Assembly: GCF_900105675.1 (NCBI RefSeq)
Contig: NZ_LT629786.1
Coordinates: 4,464,001 to 4,528,000, forward strand
Length of the DNA: 64,000 nucleotides
Origin: Pseudomonas synxantha
GTDB taxonomy: Bacteria > Pseudomonadota > Gammaproteobacteria > Pseudomonadales > Pseudomonadaceae
Direction of reading: 5' to 3'
In this document: piece after piece, positions 50,338 to 59,979 of the stretch
Position numbering within the stretch: position 1 is the first letter of the stretch
How the letters are laid out: every line of letters begins with the position of its first letter
The notes under the pieces: model-generated
What the model was told of the DNA's origin: nothing
Seen by the model: the letters and a program-made list of their open reading frames with translations, nothing else
Databases searched by the model: none
Program-made: the position numbers and the translations under genes

Positions 50338-51432
50338 TTGAGCATTTTCGCGTTGAACGCCCTTTCGCCCTGGAGCCTGCTCGAACTGGTTGGCGGCCTG
50401 TTGCTGCTGATCGCCGGCGCTGAAATCCTGGTACGCGCCGCCGTGCGCCTGGCGGCCAGCCTCAAGGTGCGGCCGCTGATCATCGGCTTGAGCATCGTCG
50501 CCTTCGGCAGCAGCGCACCGCAGATGACCGTCAGCCTGCAGGCCACATTGGCCGGCAATACCGACATTGCCGTAGGCAGTGTGATTGGCAGCAGCATCTT
50601 CAATATCCTCGTCACCCTGGGCCTGTCGGCGCTGATCATTCCCTTGCGCGTATCGCGGCAACTGGTGCGCGTGGATATCCCGGTGATGATCTTCGCCGGC
50701 CTGCTGGTGTTTATCCTGGCGGCCAACGAAATGCTCACGCCATTGGATGGCGGCGTATTGCTGGTGGCGCTGTTGGCCTACCTGGGCGTGCTGCATTACC
50801 AGACGCGCCATTCGCGCCGTCCGCGAAGCCTGGACACCGTCACCAAGGCACCCTGGCTGAGCAGTGTGTTGCTGATGTTCGGCGGGCTGCTGATATTGGT
50901 ATTGGCCGGGCATCTGCTACTCGGCGCAGCGGTGGACGTGGCGGGCGACCTGGGCTTGTCGGAGCGGGTCATCGGCCTGACGCTGATTGGCGTGGGCACC
51001 TCGCTGCCCTGCCTCGCCACGTCACTGATCGCCGCGTTGCGGGGCGAACGGGAAATTGCGGTGGGCAACGTGATCGGCAGTAACCTGTTCAACCTGCTGG
51101 GGGTGCTGGGCTTTACCGCGCTGGTGGCGCCGTCGCCGCTGTCGGTATCCCCCAATGCCTTGGATTTTGATTTGCCGGTCATGCTCGGCGCCATCATCCT
51201 GTGCCTGCCGGTGTTCTATACCGGCTACCGGGTGACGCGTATCGAAGGGCTGGTGCTGCTGGGGCTATATCTGGCGTACGGCCTGCATGTGATGGCCTTC
51301 ACCACCGGCATGCCCCTGGCCAACAAGCTTGAACAGCTGATGTTGTATTACGTCCTGCCGGCGTTGGTGATTTTGCTGTTGCTTACCTCACTGCGCGCCT
51401 GGCATCGCCAACACAAGAGGGAATCGCAATGA
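50338..51432 (+). CDS. Calcium/sodium antiporter, CaCA family (YrbG-like)
   Basis: Inner-membrane exchanger of 364 residues with about ten hydrophobic segments in two inverted halves. Each half has the ion-binding repeat: VGSVIGSSIFNILVTLG and VGNVIGSNLFNLLGVLG. The start is TTG 50338 with GAGG five bases upstream. The stop overlaps the next start in ATGA style. Confidence 0.87.
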   Translation: MSIFALNALSPWSLLELVGGLLLLIAGAEILVRAAVRLAASLKVRPLIIGLSIVAFGSSAPQMTVSLQATLAGNTDIAVGSVIGSSIFNILVTLGLSALIIPLRVSRQLVRVDIPVMIFAGLLVFILAANEMLTPLDGGVLLVALLAYLGVLHYQTRHSRRPRSLDTVTKAPWLSSVLLMFGGLLILVLAGHLLLGAAVDVAGDLGLSERVIGLTLIGVGTSLPCLATSLIAALRGEREIAVGNVIGSNLFNLLGVLGFTALVAPSPLSVSPNALDFDLPVMLGAIILCLPVFYTGYRVTRIEGLVLLGLYLAYGLHVMAFTTGMPLANKLEQLMLYYVLPALVILLLLTSLRAWHRQHKRESQ

Positions 51433-51809
51433 ACGATCAGAAAAGGCCAGGAGTTGAAGTGCGTCGCCAAGTCATGGGCGATGTGTTCGTCGACCGCGCC
51501 CTGGGCAATGCCACAGCGTTCACCCAGCCGCTGCAGGATTTCGTCAACGAGCACGCGTGGGGCAGCGTATGGAACCGCGAAGGCTTACCGCTCAAGACCC
51601 GCAGCCTTATAACCCTCGCCGCCCTGACCGCCCTCAAGTGCCCACAGGAACTCAAGGGCCACGTGCGCGGTGCCTTGAACAATGGCTGCACGGTCGAAGA
51701 GATACGCGAAGCGCTGCTGCATTGCGCGGTGTATGCGGGGGTGCCGGCGGCGATTGACGCGTTTCGGGCCGCGCAGGAAGTGATCGACAGCTACCAGAAA
51801 GACGCCTAG
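51429..51809 (+). CDS. Carboxymuconolactone decarboxylase family protein
   Basis: 126-residue CMD-fold protein. Its LKTRSLITLAALTALKCP and EEIREALLHCAVYAGVPAA blocks match gamma-carboxymuconolactone decarboxylase relatives, but the AhpD-type CxxC pair is absent. It is not in a protocatechuate cluster, so the substrate is unknown. Its start overlaps the antiporter stop. Confidence 0.82.
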   Translation: MNDQKRPGVEVRRQVMGDVFVDRALGNATAFTQPLQDFVNEHAWGSVWNREGLPLKTRSLITLAALTALKCPQELKGHVRGALNNGCTVEEIREALLHCAVYAGVPAAIDAFRAAQEVIDSYQKDA

Positions 51810-52747
51810 ATCCAGCCACCTGCCTGCAACACGAAGATCCCGATATTGGTGGTCACCGCCGCCATCAGTGTGGTGATCACAATGATCGCCGCCGCCAGCT
51901 CATGATTGCCTTGCGCCGCCCTGGCCATTACGAAGCTCGCGGCGGCAGTCGGCGCGCCGAAGTACAGGAACAGGATCCCCAGCTCCGGCCCGCGGAACCC
52001 CAATAGCCAGGCGCCCAGGGTCGCGATTACCGGCAGCCAGACCATCTTCATCAAGCTTGCGCTCAGCGCCATGTTGCCGCTTTTGCGCAATGCCGCCAGG
52101 GACAAGGTGCCGCCGATGCAGATCAACGCCAACGGCAACGTGGTGTCGGCCAGATACTGCATGGACTTTTCCAGCCAGCCGGGCAGGCCGATCTGCAAGT
52201 AAGCGAACGGCGCGGCGACGATCACGCTGATGATCAGCGGGTTGGCCACCACGCTCTTGAAGATGCTCCATGGGTCGGACTTGATCACCGGGCTGTACAC
52301 CGCCAACACAATGGTCGACAGCGTGTTGTAGAACAGGATCACCAGCGCCGCGAGGATCGCGCCGAGGGAGATACCGTAGTCGCCGTACATGCTGGCCGCC
52401 AGCGCCAGGCCGATCACGCCGTTGTTGCCACGAAATGCGCCTTGGGTATAGATCCCACGGTCTTCGCGCTTGCAGCGAAAGATCGCCCAGCCCCAGGCCA
52501 GGGCGAAGCTCAGCAGTGTGGCGATTGAAAAGTAGATGAGCAAACCCGGCTTGAGCGCCGCGTGCAGGTCGGCATGCAGGATGCCCAGGAACAACAGCGC
52601 CGGCATGGTGACGTTGAACACCAGCGACGAAGCGGTATGGATAAAGTTGTCGTTAATCCATTGGATGCGCTTGAGCAGCACACCGAGGAACAGCATGGCG
52701 AACACCGGCGCGGTGATGGTGAGGGTGGTGAGGAAAATTGCCAGCAT
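51806..52747 (-). CDS. AEC (auxin efflux carrier) family transporter
   Basis: Inner-membrane permease of 313 residues with about ten hydrophobic segments in two five-helix halves, typical of the AEC family (malonate, malate or amino acid exporters). The ATG at 52747 gives MLAIFLTTLTITAPVFAMLF. Its end overlaps the CMD gene tail by 4 bp on the opposite strand. The substrate is unknown. Confidence 0.82.
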   Translation of the reverse strand: MLAIFLTTLTITAPVFAMLFLGVLLKRIQWINDNFIHTASSLVFNVTMPALLFLGILHADLHAALKPGLLIYFSIATLLSFALAWGWAIFRCKREDRGIYTQGAFRGNNGVIGLALAASMYGDYGISLGAILAALVILFYNTLSTIVLAVYSPVIKSDPWSIFKSVVANPLIISVIVAAPFAYLQIGLPGWLEKSMQYLADTTLPLALICIGGTLSLAALRKSGNMALSASLMKMVWLPVIATLGAWLLGFRGPELGILFLYFGAPTAAASFVMARAAQGNHELAAAIIVITTLMAAVTTNIGIFVLQAGGWI

Positions 52748-52819
52748 GCCGGGGAGAACCTTGGTGGGCGTCGGTAGGTGGCTAATGATAAGCCATGCAG
52801 CCCGTGTCGTCTGGTCTAC

Positions 52820-52899
52820 CGCAATCGGGGGCAAGCCCCCTTCCCACCTCGACCGCGTTCACCCGATCGAATGTGGGAGGGGGCTTGCCCCCGATGCAG
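52820..52899. repeat. REP pair in outward orientation
   Basis: Here the inverse arm (ATCGGGGGCAAGCCCCC) comes first and the forward arm (TGTGGGAGGGGGCTTGCCCC) second, the opposite order to the other REPINs of the window. It separates the AEC transporter from the garD end. Confidence 0.75.
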
Positions 52900-52910
52900 G
52901 CGCCTCGGTC

Positions 52911-54464
52911 TCAGGTAATAGGCGCCGGGTTGAACAGGGTAATGTCGTTATGCAGTTTGTGATGCTCCGCCCACGTCTGCTTCCTGCCACTGGCCACATC
53001 CAGGTAGAAGTGGAACAACTCCCAGCCCAGTTCTTCGATACTCGCACGCCCGGTAGCAATGCGCCCGGCATCGATATCGATCAGGTCCGGCCAACGCTGG
53101 GCCAGCTCGGTACGGGTCGAGACCTTTACCACCGGCGCCATCGCCAACCCATAGGGCGTGCCGCGCCCGGTTGTGAACACATGCAGGTTCATCCCGGCCG
53201 CCAGTTGCAAGGTGCCGCACACGAAATCACTGGCAGGTGTAGCGCAGAAGATCAGCCCTTTGCCCTTGAAGCGCTCACCCGGGCCGAGCACGCCATTGAT
53301 CGCGCTGCTGCCGGATTTGACGATGGAGCCCAAGGACTTCTCGACGATATTCGACAGCCCACCCTTCTTGTTCCCCGGTGTGGTATTGGCGCTGCGATCG
53401 GCTTCGCCCTTGGCCAGGTAACGATCGTACCAGTCCATTTCCCTGACCAGCTCGCGGGCGACGTCCTCGTTTTGCGCGCGTGACGTGAGCAGGTAGATCG
53501 CATCACGCACCTCCGTCACTTCGGAAAACATTACCGTCGCCCCAGCCCGCAGCAGCAGGTCAGAGGCATACCCCAGCGCCGGATTGGCGGTGATGCCGGA
53601 AAACGCATCACTACCGCCGCACTGCATGCCCAGGATCAACTCGGAGGCCGGTACGGTTTCCCGGCGACGCTGGTCGAGTTTTTTCAAGCGCACTTCGGCC
53701 AGTTCCATGATCTGTTCGATCATTTCGGTAAAACCGTGGCTGGAGTCCTGCAAGCGGTACAGCCATGGCTCGCTCAGGTCCACGGAGCTGTCGTTGTCGT
53801 GCATCACCTGCCCGGCCTGCAATTTCTCGCAGCCCAGGCTGATCACCAAGGCTTCGCCGCCCAGGTTCGGGTTACGTGCCAGGTTGCGCACCGTACGGAT
53901 CGGGATATAGGCGTCCGTCGCCGTAATCGCCACGCCGCAGCCGTAGCTATGGGTCAGAGCTACTACATCATCAACATGCGGGTATTTGGGCAGCAACTCA
54001 TCCTTGATGCGCTTGACCGCATGGTCCAGCACACCGGTAACGCACTGCACGGTGGTGGTGATGCCGAGGATATTGCGCGTGCCCACCGTGCCATCGGCAT
54101 TGCGATAGCCCTCGAAGGTAAACCCCTCCAACGGTGCCTGGGTTTCAGGCACCTCGGTGGACAGCGGCAAACTGTCCAGGGGTGGCGCGGTCGGCATGCG
54201 CAGCTGATCCTCCTGCACCCAACTGCCACGGGGTATTGGCGCCAAGGCATAACCGATGGTCTGGCCGTAGCGAATGATCCGGCCGCCCTCGGGGATATCT
54301 TCCAGGGTCACCTTGTGGCTCTGGGGAATAAAATCCACGGTGACCAGGCCGTCGGGAAATTCAGTGCCCGCCGGCACGCCCTGGTCGTTCACCACGATCA
54401 CTACGTTGTCGCGCTCGTGCAAACGGATGGAGCGCGGCGAGTCGGCATGTTCAATCAACTGCAT
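52911..54464 (-). CDS. garD: Galactarate dehydratase
   Basis: Predicted to dehydrate galactarate to 5-dehydro-4-deoxyglucarate. The 517 residues have an N-terminal SAF domain (about 12-85) and a C-terminal UxaA/GarD catalytic domain with [38 protein letters not shown] and [11 protein letters not shown]. The ATG at 54464 is one codon after a GTG. It is the last gene of the four-gene operon, 11 bp after the transporter. Confidence 0.92.
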   Translation of the reverse strand: MQLIEHADSPRSIRLHERDNVVIVVNDQGVPAGTEFPDGLVTVDFIPQSHKVTLEDIPEGGRIIRYGQTIGYALAPIPRGSWVQEDQLRMPTAPPLDSLPLSTEVPETQAPLEGFTFEGYRNADGTVGTRNILGITTTVQCVTGVLDHAVKRIKDELLPKYPHVDDVVALTHSYGCGVAITATDAYIPIRTVRNLARNPNLGGEALVISLGCEKLQAGQVMHDNDSSVDLSEPWLYRLQDSSHGFTEMIEQIMELAEVRLKKLDQRRRETVPASELILGMQCGGSDAFSGITANPALGYASDLLLRAGATVMFSEVTEVRDAIYLLTSRAQNEDVARELVREMDWYDRYLAKGEADRSANTTPGNKKGGLSNIVEKSLGSIVKSGSSAINGVLGPGERFKGKGLIFCATPASDFVCGTLQLAAGMNLHVFTTGRGTPYGLAMAPVVKVSTRTELAQRWPDLIDIDAGRIATGRASIEELGWELFHFYLDVASGRKQTWAEHHKLHNDITLFNPAPIT

Positions 54465-54474
54465 CACACGAACC

Positions 54475-55839
54475 TCAGGAATGCGCTTGGGAAAGGTTGG
54501 TCAACTCCGGGCCTTTGGTGGGCGGCTCCTTGAGCACCACGCGCTTGATCGGGCCGACAATCACCAGATAGCTGAACACCGCCACCAGGGCATTGGCGCC
54601 AACGAACACCAGGGCCCACTTGAACGAGCCGGTGGTGCTGATGATGTAGCCGATCACGATCGGCGTGGTAATGGAGGCCAGGTTACCGAAGGTGTTGAAC
54701 AAGCCGCCACTGAGGCCGGCGATCTGTTTCGGCGAGGTGTCGGACACCACCGCCCAACCCAATGCGCCAACGCCTTTACCGAAGAAGGCCAGCGCCATGA
54801 AGCCCACCACCATCCATTCGATGTCCACGTAGTTGCACGCCACGATGCTGCTGGAAATCAGCAGGCCGCCAATGATCGGCGCCTTGCGGGCAAAGGTCAG
54901 GGAGTGGCCCTTGCGCAGCAGGTAATCGGAAATCACCCCGCCAAGCACCCCGCCGATAAAGCCGCAGATCGCCGGCAACGAGGCAATGAAACCGGCCTTG
55001 AGAATGGTCATGCCACGGTCCTGCACCAGGTACACCGGGAACCAGGTGAGGAAGAAATAGGTGATGCCGTTGATGCAGTACTGGCCCAGGTACACACCGA
55101 GCATCATGCGGTTGGTCAGCAGTTGACGGATGTAATCCCACTTCGGCCCGTCGGTTTTCTTGCCCTTTCCTTTGTCCTGGTCCATGTCGACCATCGCGCC
55201 ATTGGCGGCGATGTGATTGAACTCGGCCTCGTTGATCATCGGGTGCTGGCGCGGGCTGTGGATAACTTTCAGCCAGATCAACGAGAACACGATGCCGATC
55301 ACGCCCATCACGATAAACACATGCTGCCAGCCAAAGCGGTAGACGATCCAACCCATCAATGGCGCGAACAACACCGTGGCGAAGTACTGCGCCGAATTGA
55401 AGATCGCCGATGCAGTGCCGCGTTCAGCCGTCGGAAACCACGCCGCAACAATGCGGGCATTTCCCGGAAACGAGGGTGCCTCGGCCAGGCCCACCATAAA
55501 GCGCAGCATAAACAGCGCGACCACGGCGGTGGAGACACCGAACTCACCGACATAGCCTTGCAGCACGGTGAACAAGGACCAGGTGAAAATGCTCAGGGCA
55601 TAGATTTTTTTCGAACCGAAGCGATCGAGCAACCAGCCGCCGGGGATTTGCCCGGCAACGTAGGCCCAACCGAAAGCGGAAAAGATATAACCGAGGGTGA
55701 CCGCGTCGATGCCGAGGTCTTTTTGCAGGCTGGAACCGGCGATGGCGATGGTGGCCCGGTCGGCGTAGTTGATCGTGGTCACCAGGAACAGCATGAGCAG
55801 GATCAAATAGCGGACATGGGTCGGCTTGGTCGCTTGCAT
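54475..55839 (-). CDS. MFS glucarate/galactarate transporter
   Basis: 12-helix major facilitator permease of the anion:cation symporter group (454 residues), like GudP/GarP. Conserved DRATIAIAG in the first loop and DRFGSKK between helices 2 and 3 are visible. It sits between the semialdehyde dehydrogenase and garD, which makes uptake of galactarate (and perhaps glucarate) the likely role. Confidence 0.88.
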   Translation of the reverse strand: MQATKPTHVRYLILLMLFLVTTINYADRATIAIAGSSLQKDLGIDAVTLGYIFSAFGWAYVAGQIPGGWLLDRFGSKKIYALSIFTWSLFTVLQGYVGEFGVSTAVVALFMLRFMVGLAEAPSFPGNARIVAAWFPTAERGTASAIFNSAQYFATVLFAPLMGWIVYRFGWQHVFIVMGVIGIVFSLIWLKVIHSPRQHPMINEAEFNHIAANGAMVDMDQDKGKGKKTDGPKWDYIRQLLTNRMMLGVYLGQYCINGITYFFLTWFPVYLVQDRGMTILKAGFIASLPAICGFIGGVLGGVISDYLLRKGHSLTFARKAPIIGGLLISSSIVACNYVDIEWMVVGFMALAFFGKGVGALGWAVVSDTSPKQIAGLSGGLFNTFGNLASITTPIVIGYIISTTGSFKWALVFVGANALVAVFSYLVIVGPIKRVVLKEPPTKGPELTNLSQAHS

Positions 55840-55897
55840 GTAGAAGTACTCCCACTAATTATTTTTTTTGCGGGTAATAGTTATGTCGGTGCCGCCC

Positions 55898-56001
55898 CCT
55901 GTAGGAGCGAGCTTGCTCGCGAAAAACACGCAGGCGCCGCGTGCATCCTGAATGCTCGCGTAATCGTTGACGTTCTTCGCGAGCAAACTCGCTCCGACAG
56001 T
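55898..56001. repeat. REPIN of the GAGCGAGCTTGCTCGC type
   Basis: TGTAGGAGCGAGCTTGCTCG at the left and CGCGAGCAAACTCGCTCC then GACAG at the right. It lies inside the galactarate operon, between the dehydrogenase and the transporter, where it could serve as an RNA stabiliser or attenuator. Confidence 0.8.
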
Positions 56002-56011
56002 GAAACGGGTA

Positions 56012-57457
56012 TTACGAACCGATGTAGCTGGTTTTCACCACGGTGTAGAACTCTTGCGCATAGCGACCTTGCTCACGCGAACCGTAGGATGAGCCCTTAC
56101 GGCCGCCGAACGGAACGTGGTAGTCCACACCCGCGGTCGGCAGGTTGACCATCACCATCCCGGCCTGGGAGTGGCGCTTGAAGTGGTTGGCGTATTTCAG
56201 CGAGGTGGTGGCAATCCCCGCCGACAGGCCGAACTCGGTGTCGTTGGCCATGGCCAGTGCCGCTTCGTAGTCCGCCACGCGTACCACGTTGGCCACCGGG
56301 CCGAAGATTTCTTCGCGGCTGATACGCATGGCAGCTTCGCTGTCGGCAAACAGTGTCGGCGCCAGGTAATAGCCTTCGGTGTCGCAGGTCACCAGGCCAC
56401 CGCCACTCACCAGCCGCGCACCTTCGTTTTGGCCGATGTCGATGTATTTCAGGTCCTGGTCCAACTGGGCCTGGGAAACCACCGGGCCGATGTCGGTGCC
56501 GCTTTGCAGCGCGTGGCCGACCTTGATCGACTGCATGCGCTCGGCCATGGCCGCCACAAACTGGTCGTGAATACCCGCAGTGACAATCAAACGGCTCGAC
56601 GCGGTGCAACGCTGGCCGGTGGAGTAAAACGCGCTCTGTACCGACAACTCGACGGCCTGCTTGAGGTCGGCGTCATCGAGAATAATCTGCGGGTTCTTGC
56701 CGCCCATTTCCAACTGCACCTTGGCCTGGCGCGATACACAGCTGACGGCGATCTGACGGCCCACGCCGACGGAGCCGGTGAAACTGATGCCATCGACTTT
56801 CGGGCTGTTGACCAACACATCACCGACTACACGGCCGCTGCCCATCACTAGGTTGAACACACCGGCCGGGAAACCGGCACGGGAGATGATTTCCGCCAGG
56901 GCCCAGGCACAACCCGGCACCAGTTCGGCGGGCTTGATCACCACGCAGTTGCCGTAGGCCAGGGCCGGGGCGATCTTCCAGGCGGGAATGGCAATCGGGA
57001 AGTTCCACGGGGTGATCAAGCCGACCACACCAAGGGCTTCACGAGTGACTTCAACGTTGACGCCCGGGCGTACCGACGGCACGTAATCACCCGACAGGCG
57101 CAGGCATTCACCGGCGAAGAACTTGAAGATATTGCCGGCCCGGGTCACTTCGCCAATGGCCTCGGGCAGGGTCTTGCCCTCTTCACGGGCCAGCAGGGTG
57201 CCGAGCTCTTCACGACGGGCGAGGATTTCGCTGCCGACTTTGTCCAGGGCATCGTGACGCGCCTGGATACCGGAAGTCGACCAGCCCGGGAACGCGGCGC
57301 GGGCGGCGTCGATGGCCGCGTTGACTTGGGCCACATCCGCCTTGGCATAGTCGCCAATGACATCGGACACATCCGACGGGTTGATATTGGCGCAGTATTC
57401 GGCGCCGGTTACCCATTCGCCATTGATGTAGTTCTCAAAACGCTTTGCTTGGGACAC
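56012..57457 (-). CDS. Alpha-ketoglutaric semialdehyde dehydrogenase
   Basis: NAD(P)-dependent aldehyde dehydrogenase of 481 residues, predicted to oxidise 2,5-dioxopentanoate to 2-oxoglutarate, the last step of the galactarate route. The catalytic Glu is in LEMGGKNPQI and the nucleophilic Cys in TGQRCTASSRL. Substrate is inferred from its place after kdgD. The start is GTG at 57457 with CAGGAGA six bases upstream. Confidence 0.9.
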   Translation of the reverse strand: MSQAKRFENYINGEWVTGAEYCANINPSDVSDVIGDYAKADVAQVNAAIDAARAAFPGWSTSGIQARHDALDKVGSEILARREELGTLLAREEGKTLPEAIGEVTRAGNIFKFFAGECLRLSGDYVPSVRPGVNVEVTREALGVVGLITPWNFPIAIPAWKIAPALAYGNCVVIKPAELVPGCAWALAEIISRAGFPAGVFNLVMGSGRVVGDVLVNSPKVDGISFTGSVGVGRQIAVSCVSRQAKVQLEMGGKNPQIILDDADLKQAVELSVQSAFYSTGQRCTASSRLIVTAGIHDQFVAAMAERMQSIKVGHALQSGTDIGPVVSQAQLDQDLKYIDIGQNEGARLVSGGGLVTCDTEGYYLAPTLFADSEAAMRISREEIFGPVANVVRVADYEAALAMANDTEFGLSAGIATTSLKYANHFKRHSQAGMVMVNLPTAGVDYHVPFGGRKGSSYGSREQGRYAQEFYTVVKTSYIGS

Positions 57458-57476
57458 GAATCTTCTCCTGACGCAA

Positions 57477-57502
57477 AAGGCCGCTGATTGCTCAGCGGCC
57501 TT
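57477..57502 (-). terminator. Terminator-like hairpin between kdgD and the dehydrogenase gene
   Basis: AAGGCCGCTGA and TCAGCGGCCTT pair around TTGC. On the transcribed (minus) strand it is followed by TTTTGCG, so it could act as a partial intrinsic terminator inside the operon. Confidence 0.6.
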
Positions 57503-57511
57503 GTGGATAAT

Positions 57512-58423
57512 TTACTGCGGGCCTTGCTTGTCGATCAGCGCGGCCAGGGCTTCGTACTCTTCCGGCAGCAGGTCGGTGAGCGGCGTGCGCACCGGCCCGG
57601 CGTCATAACCGACGATTTTCGCACCGGCCTTGACGATGCTCACTGCGTAACCGGCTTTACGGTTGCGGATGTCCAGGTACGGCAGGAAGAAGTCATCGAT
57701 GATCTTGCCGACGGTGGCGTGATCTTCGCGGGCAATGGCGTGGTAGAAATCCATCGCGGTTTTCGGGATGAAGTTGAACACTGCCGAGGAGTACACCGGA
57801 ACCCCCAGGGCCTTGTAGGCCGCGGCATAAACCTCTGCAGTCGGCAGGCCGCCGAGGTAGCTGAAACGGTCGCCGAGGCGGCGGCGGATCGACACCATCA
57901 ACTCGATATCACCCAGGCCATCCTTGTAGCCGATCAGGTTCGGGCAGCGCTCGGCCAGGCGCTCCAGCAGTGGCGCAGTCAGGCGGCAGACATTGCGGTT
58001 GTAGACCACTACGCCGATCTTGACCGACTTGCACACCGCTTCAACGTGTGCAGCCACCCCGTCCTGGCTGGCTTCGGTGAGGTAGTGCGGCAGCAGCAGC
58101 AAGCCTTTGGCGCCGAGGCGTTCGGCCTCTTGGGCGTACTCGATGGCCTGACGGGTCGCACCGCCCACACCGGCCAGGATCGGCACGCTGGTGGCGCAGG
58201 TATCAACGGCGGTTTTGACCACTTGGGAGTATTCGCTCGCGGCGAGGGAGAAAAACTCACCGGTGCCACCCGCTGCGAACAAGGCGGTGGCGCCATACGG
58301 GGCCAACCATTCCAGGCGTTTGATATAGCCCGCCTGGTGGAAATCACCCTGGGCAGTGAAATCGGTCACCGGGAAAGACAGCAGACCGTGGGAGAGGATG
58401 GACTTCAGTTCTTGTGGATTCAT
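57512..58423 (-). CDS. kdgD: 5-dehydro-4-deoxyglucarate dehydratase
   Basis: Class I aldolase-fold (DapA family) enzyme that dehydrates and decarboxylates 5-dehydro-4-deoxyglucarate to 2,5-dioxopentanoate. The 303 residues include Schiff-base Lys167 in LIGYKDG, the GGTGEFFSL phosphate-like loop and the conserved Tyr of VVVYNRN. It is the first gene of kdgD-aldH-MFS-garD, directly behind a palindromic operator. Confidence 0.93.
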   Translation of the reverse strand: MNPQELKSILSHGLLSFPVTDFTAQGDFHQAGYIKRLEWLAPYGATALFAAGGTGEFFSLAASEYSQVVKTAVDTCATSVPILAGVGGATRQAIEYAQEAERLGAKGLLLLPHYLTEASQDGVAAHVEAVCKSVKIGVVVYNRNVCRLTAPLLERLAERCPNLIGYKDGLGDIELMVSIRRRLGDRFSYLGGLPTAEVYAAAYKALGVPVYSSAVFNFIPKTAMDFYHAIAREDHATVGKIIDDFFLPYLDIRNRKAGYAVSIVKAGAKIVGYDAGPVRTPLTDLLPEEYEALAALIDKQGPQ

Positions 58424-58481
58424 TATTCGAACACCCTGGGCGAAGACTTTCTAACGAAAGGTTGTTGTTGGTTTTGGTGAT

Positions 58482-58519
58482 GTCGTACGTCATCGTACAA
58501 CCATAAAAAGATTCGTCAA
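58482..58519 (-). promoter_or_regulatory. kdgD promoter with 20-bp palindromic operator
   Basis: On the minus strand TTGACG (58519-58514) and TACGAT (58497-58492) are spaced by 16 bp. The palindrome GTCGTACGTCATCGTACAAC (58482-58501; half-sites GTYGTACG) overlaps the -10 and spacer. A GntR dimer bound there would block RNA polymerase. The GntR gene downstream is the natural candidate. Confidence 0.65.
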
Positions 58520-58569
58520 CTGCAATTCATCGCTGCTCATCGCAAAGCCGGCACGTTTAACGATGCCAC

Positions 58570-58621
58570 TTGACGTAGGAAATTTCTCCTTTATTCTCAA
58601 AATAGCTGTATATACATACAG
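58570..58621 (+). promoter_or_regulatory. lexA box: LexA-box promoter of the phospholipase C-like gene
   Basis: CTGTATATACATACAG at 58606-58621 matches the gamma-proteobacterial LexA operator (CTG-N10-CAG with alternating TA). It lies 39 bp before the ATG. TTGACG (58570-58575) and TATTCT (58592-58597), 16 bp apart, form a candidate promoter whose start site would fall at the operator. LexA binding should repress until DNA damage. Confidence 0.75.
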
Positions 58622-58660
58622 CCATCAAGGAAGATTCCTACGACATAGCAAGGAGCTAAC

Positions 58661-59818
58661 ATGTCAGGTCTAGAACTCGCTGCACCGCAAAAGCAAGCGC
58701 CGACCCTACGTTTCGAAGGGGGTGAGCACACCGCCATCGGTGATGAAACCCTTTTACATTTCGCCACGGACGCGCCGGCGATCCCCGCCCACCAAGTCGA
58801 ACTGCACCTGCCCAACGGGCTCGCACTGACCTACGGCCAAGTGATCGCCCTGGGCGGCGATTTCTATGGCATTCCTGGCCAAGCTATCAGCGATGGCGCT
58901 TCCCCTGCCGAGCGCGTGCAACGTTTCAATGCGGCCTTCAACTCTCTGGCAGTGCTACCCGCCTCCCGGGAAGAAGCCCACAAGATCCTGGCGGTGATGC
59001 AAAAGGAGACCGCCGCAGTCAAGCAGGCGATCAAGGACGGCAAGCAGCCCCACGAAGCCTATGACGCCTTGGGTGATACGTTGTCCGAGGAGTGGAACCG
59101 CATCACCGGCGGTGGCAGTGCTGTTTCAGCCCTCATCCCCCTGGGGCGCTACCTGAAGCTGGCGGCGGACAACGCCGACCACTTCGGCGGGTGGGCCCTG
59201 TCGGCGTACCTGGCCGGCCACACGGCAGCGCTGCAACAGGCCGTCGCGGCCCATCAAACCGGCACCGATCAGGCCCTCGAGCTGGCTTATGCGATGAACA
59301 GCTTTGCTGATCATTTCTTGACTGACCTGTTTTCCGCCGGCCACCTGCGCGTACCGCGCAAGCAACTGGCAGCGGTAGTGACGCCGGGCGAACTGGGTTC
59401 GCTGATAAGCCGTTTCATGCACGATGAAGACAGCAAGTTCGGGCTCAAGGTGCGCAATGCCATGGGCGATCAATGGCATGCCTATGGGGATAAACGCTAC
59501 TTCGATGACATCGACGCGGACAACCGCATGCAGGTCAAACGCGCAGTACAGGCTTCGGCTGATGAGATCTTCGAGACTTTCATCAGCGGTATCGCGCCCT
59601 CCCCAGCCAGCTTCAAGGCACCACTGTATGTGCCCGACTTGAACGCGGCGCAAAACCCGGCGAACAACTTCTCGCCACTGTTCAAAATGGAGGGAGACAA
59701 GGTGCTGCGGCGCAAGGACGTCAATGACCTGAACGACAAGCACTGGACCAATGATTGGTGGGGTTGGAGTACGTACTTGTTGCTTAAGGACTACAAGCCC
59801 AATCAACCCACCAGCTAA
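58661..59818 (+). CDS. Phospholipase C-like protein under LexA control
   Basis: 385-residue protein without signal peptide or transmembrane helix. Residues 216-230 (FADHFLTDLFSAGHL, with His218, Asp222, His228) resemble the metal-binding segment of zinc phospholipase C/S1-P1 nuclease folds, and His174 and His187 precede it. I recall related P. fluorescens proteins called phosphatidylcholine phospholipase C; the assignment is moderate. ATG 58661 has AAGGAG upstream. It is divergent from the galactarate operon and preceded by a LexA box. Confidence 0.6.
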   Translation: MSGLELAAPQKQAPTLRFEGGEHTAIGDETLLHFATDAPAIPAHQVELHLPNGLALTYGQVIALGGDFYGIPGQAISDGASPAERVQRFNAAFNSLAVLPASREEAHKILAVMQKETAAVKQAIKDGKQPHEAYDALGDTLSEEWNRITGGGSAVSALIPLGRYLKLAADNADHFGGWALSAYLAGHTAALQQAVAAHQTGTDQALELAYAMNSFADHFLTDLFSAGHLRVPRKQLAAVVTPGELGSLISRFMHDEDSKFGLKVRNAMGDQWHAYGDKRYFDDIDADNRMQVKRAVQASADEIFETFISGIAPSPASFKAPLYVPDLNAAQNPANNFSPLFKMEGDKVLRRKDVNDLNDKHWTNDWWGWSTYLLLKDYKPNQPTS

Positions 59819-59851
59819 GTAGCCGCAATCATCCAGGCAATGGAGATCAAC

Positions 59852-59956
59852 TGTGGGAGGGGGCTTGCCCCCGATAGCGGTGGGTCAACCGACATCAATG
59901 TTTGCTGGGCCGACGTCTTCGCGGGCAAGTCGAATCGTCGCACCGGCCCTCCCACA
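59852..59956. repeat. Chimeric REPIN
   Basis: The left arm is TGTGGGAGGGGGCTTGCCCC; the right arm is a different REP type (CTTCGCGGGCAAG then TCGAATCGTCGCACCG) that ends CCCTCCCACA. 59925-59944 is identical to 6153-6172. It lies between the convergent phospholipase-like and GntR genes. Confidence 0.8.
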
Positions 59957-59979
59957 TTTGGATCGCGGCGAATCAGCCT

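Noticed and set aside
54274..56148. 624-codon open frame on the plus strand
   Set aside because: Antisense to the MFS transporter and garD. No domain is visible.
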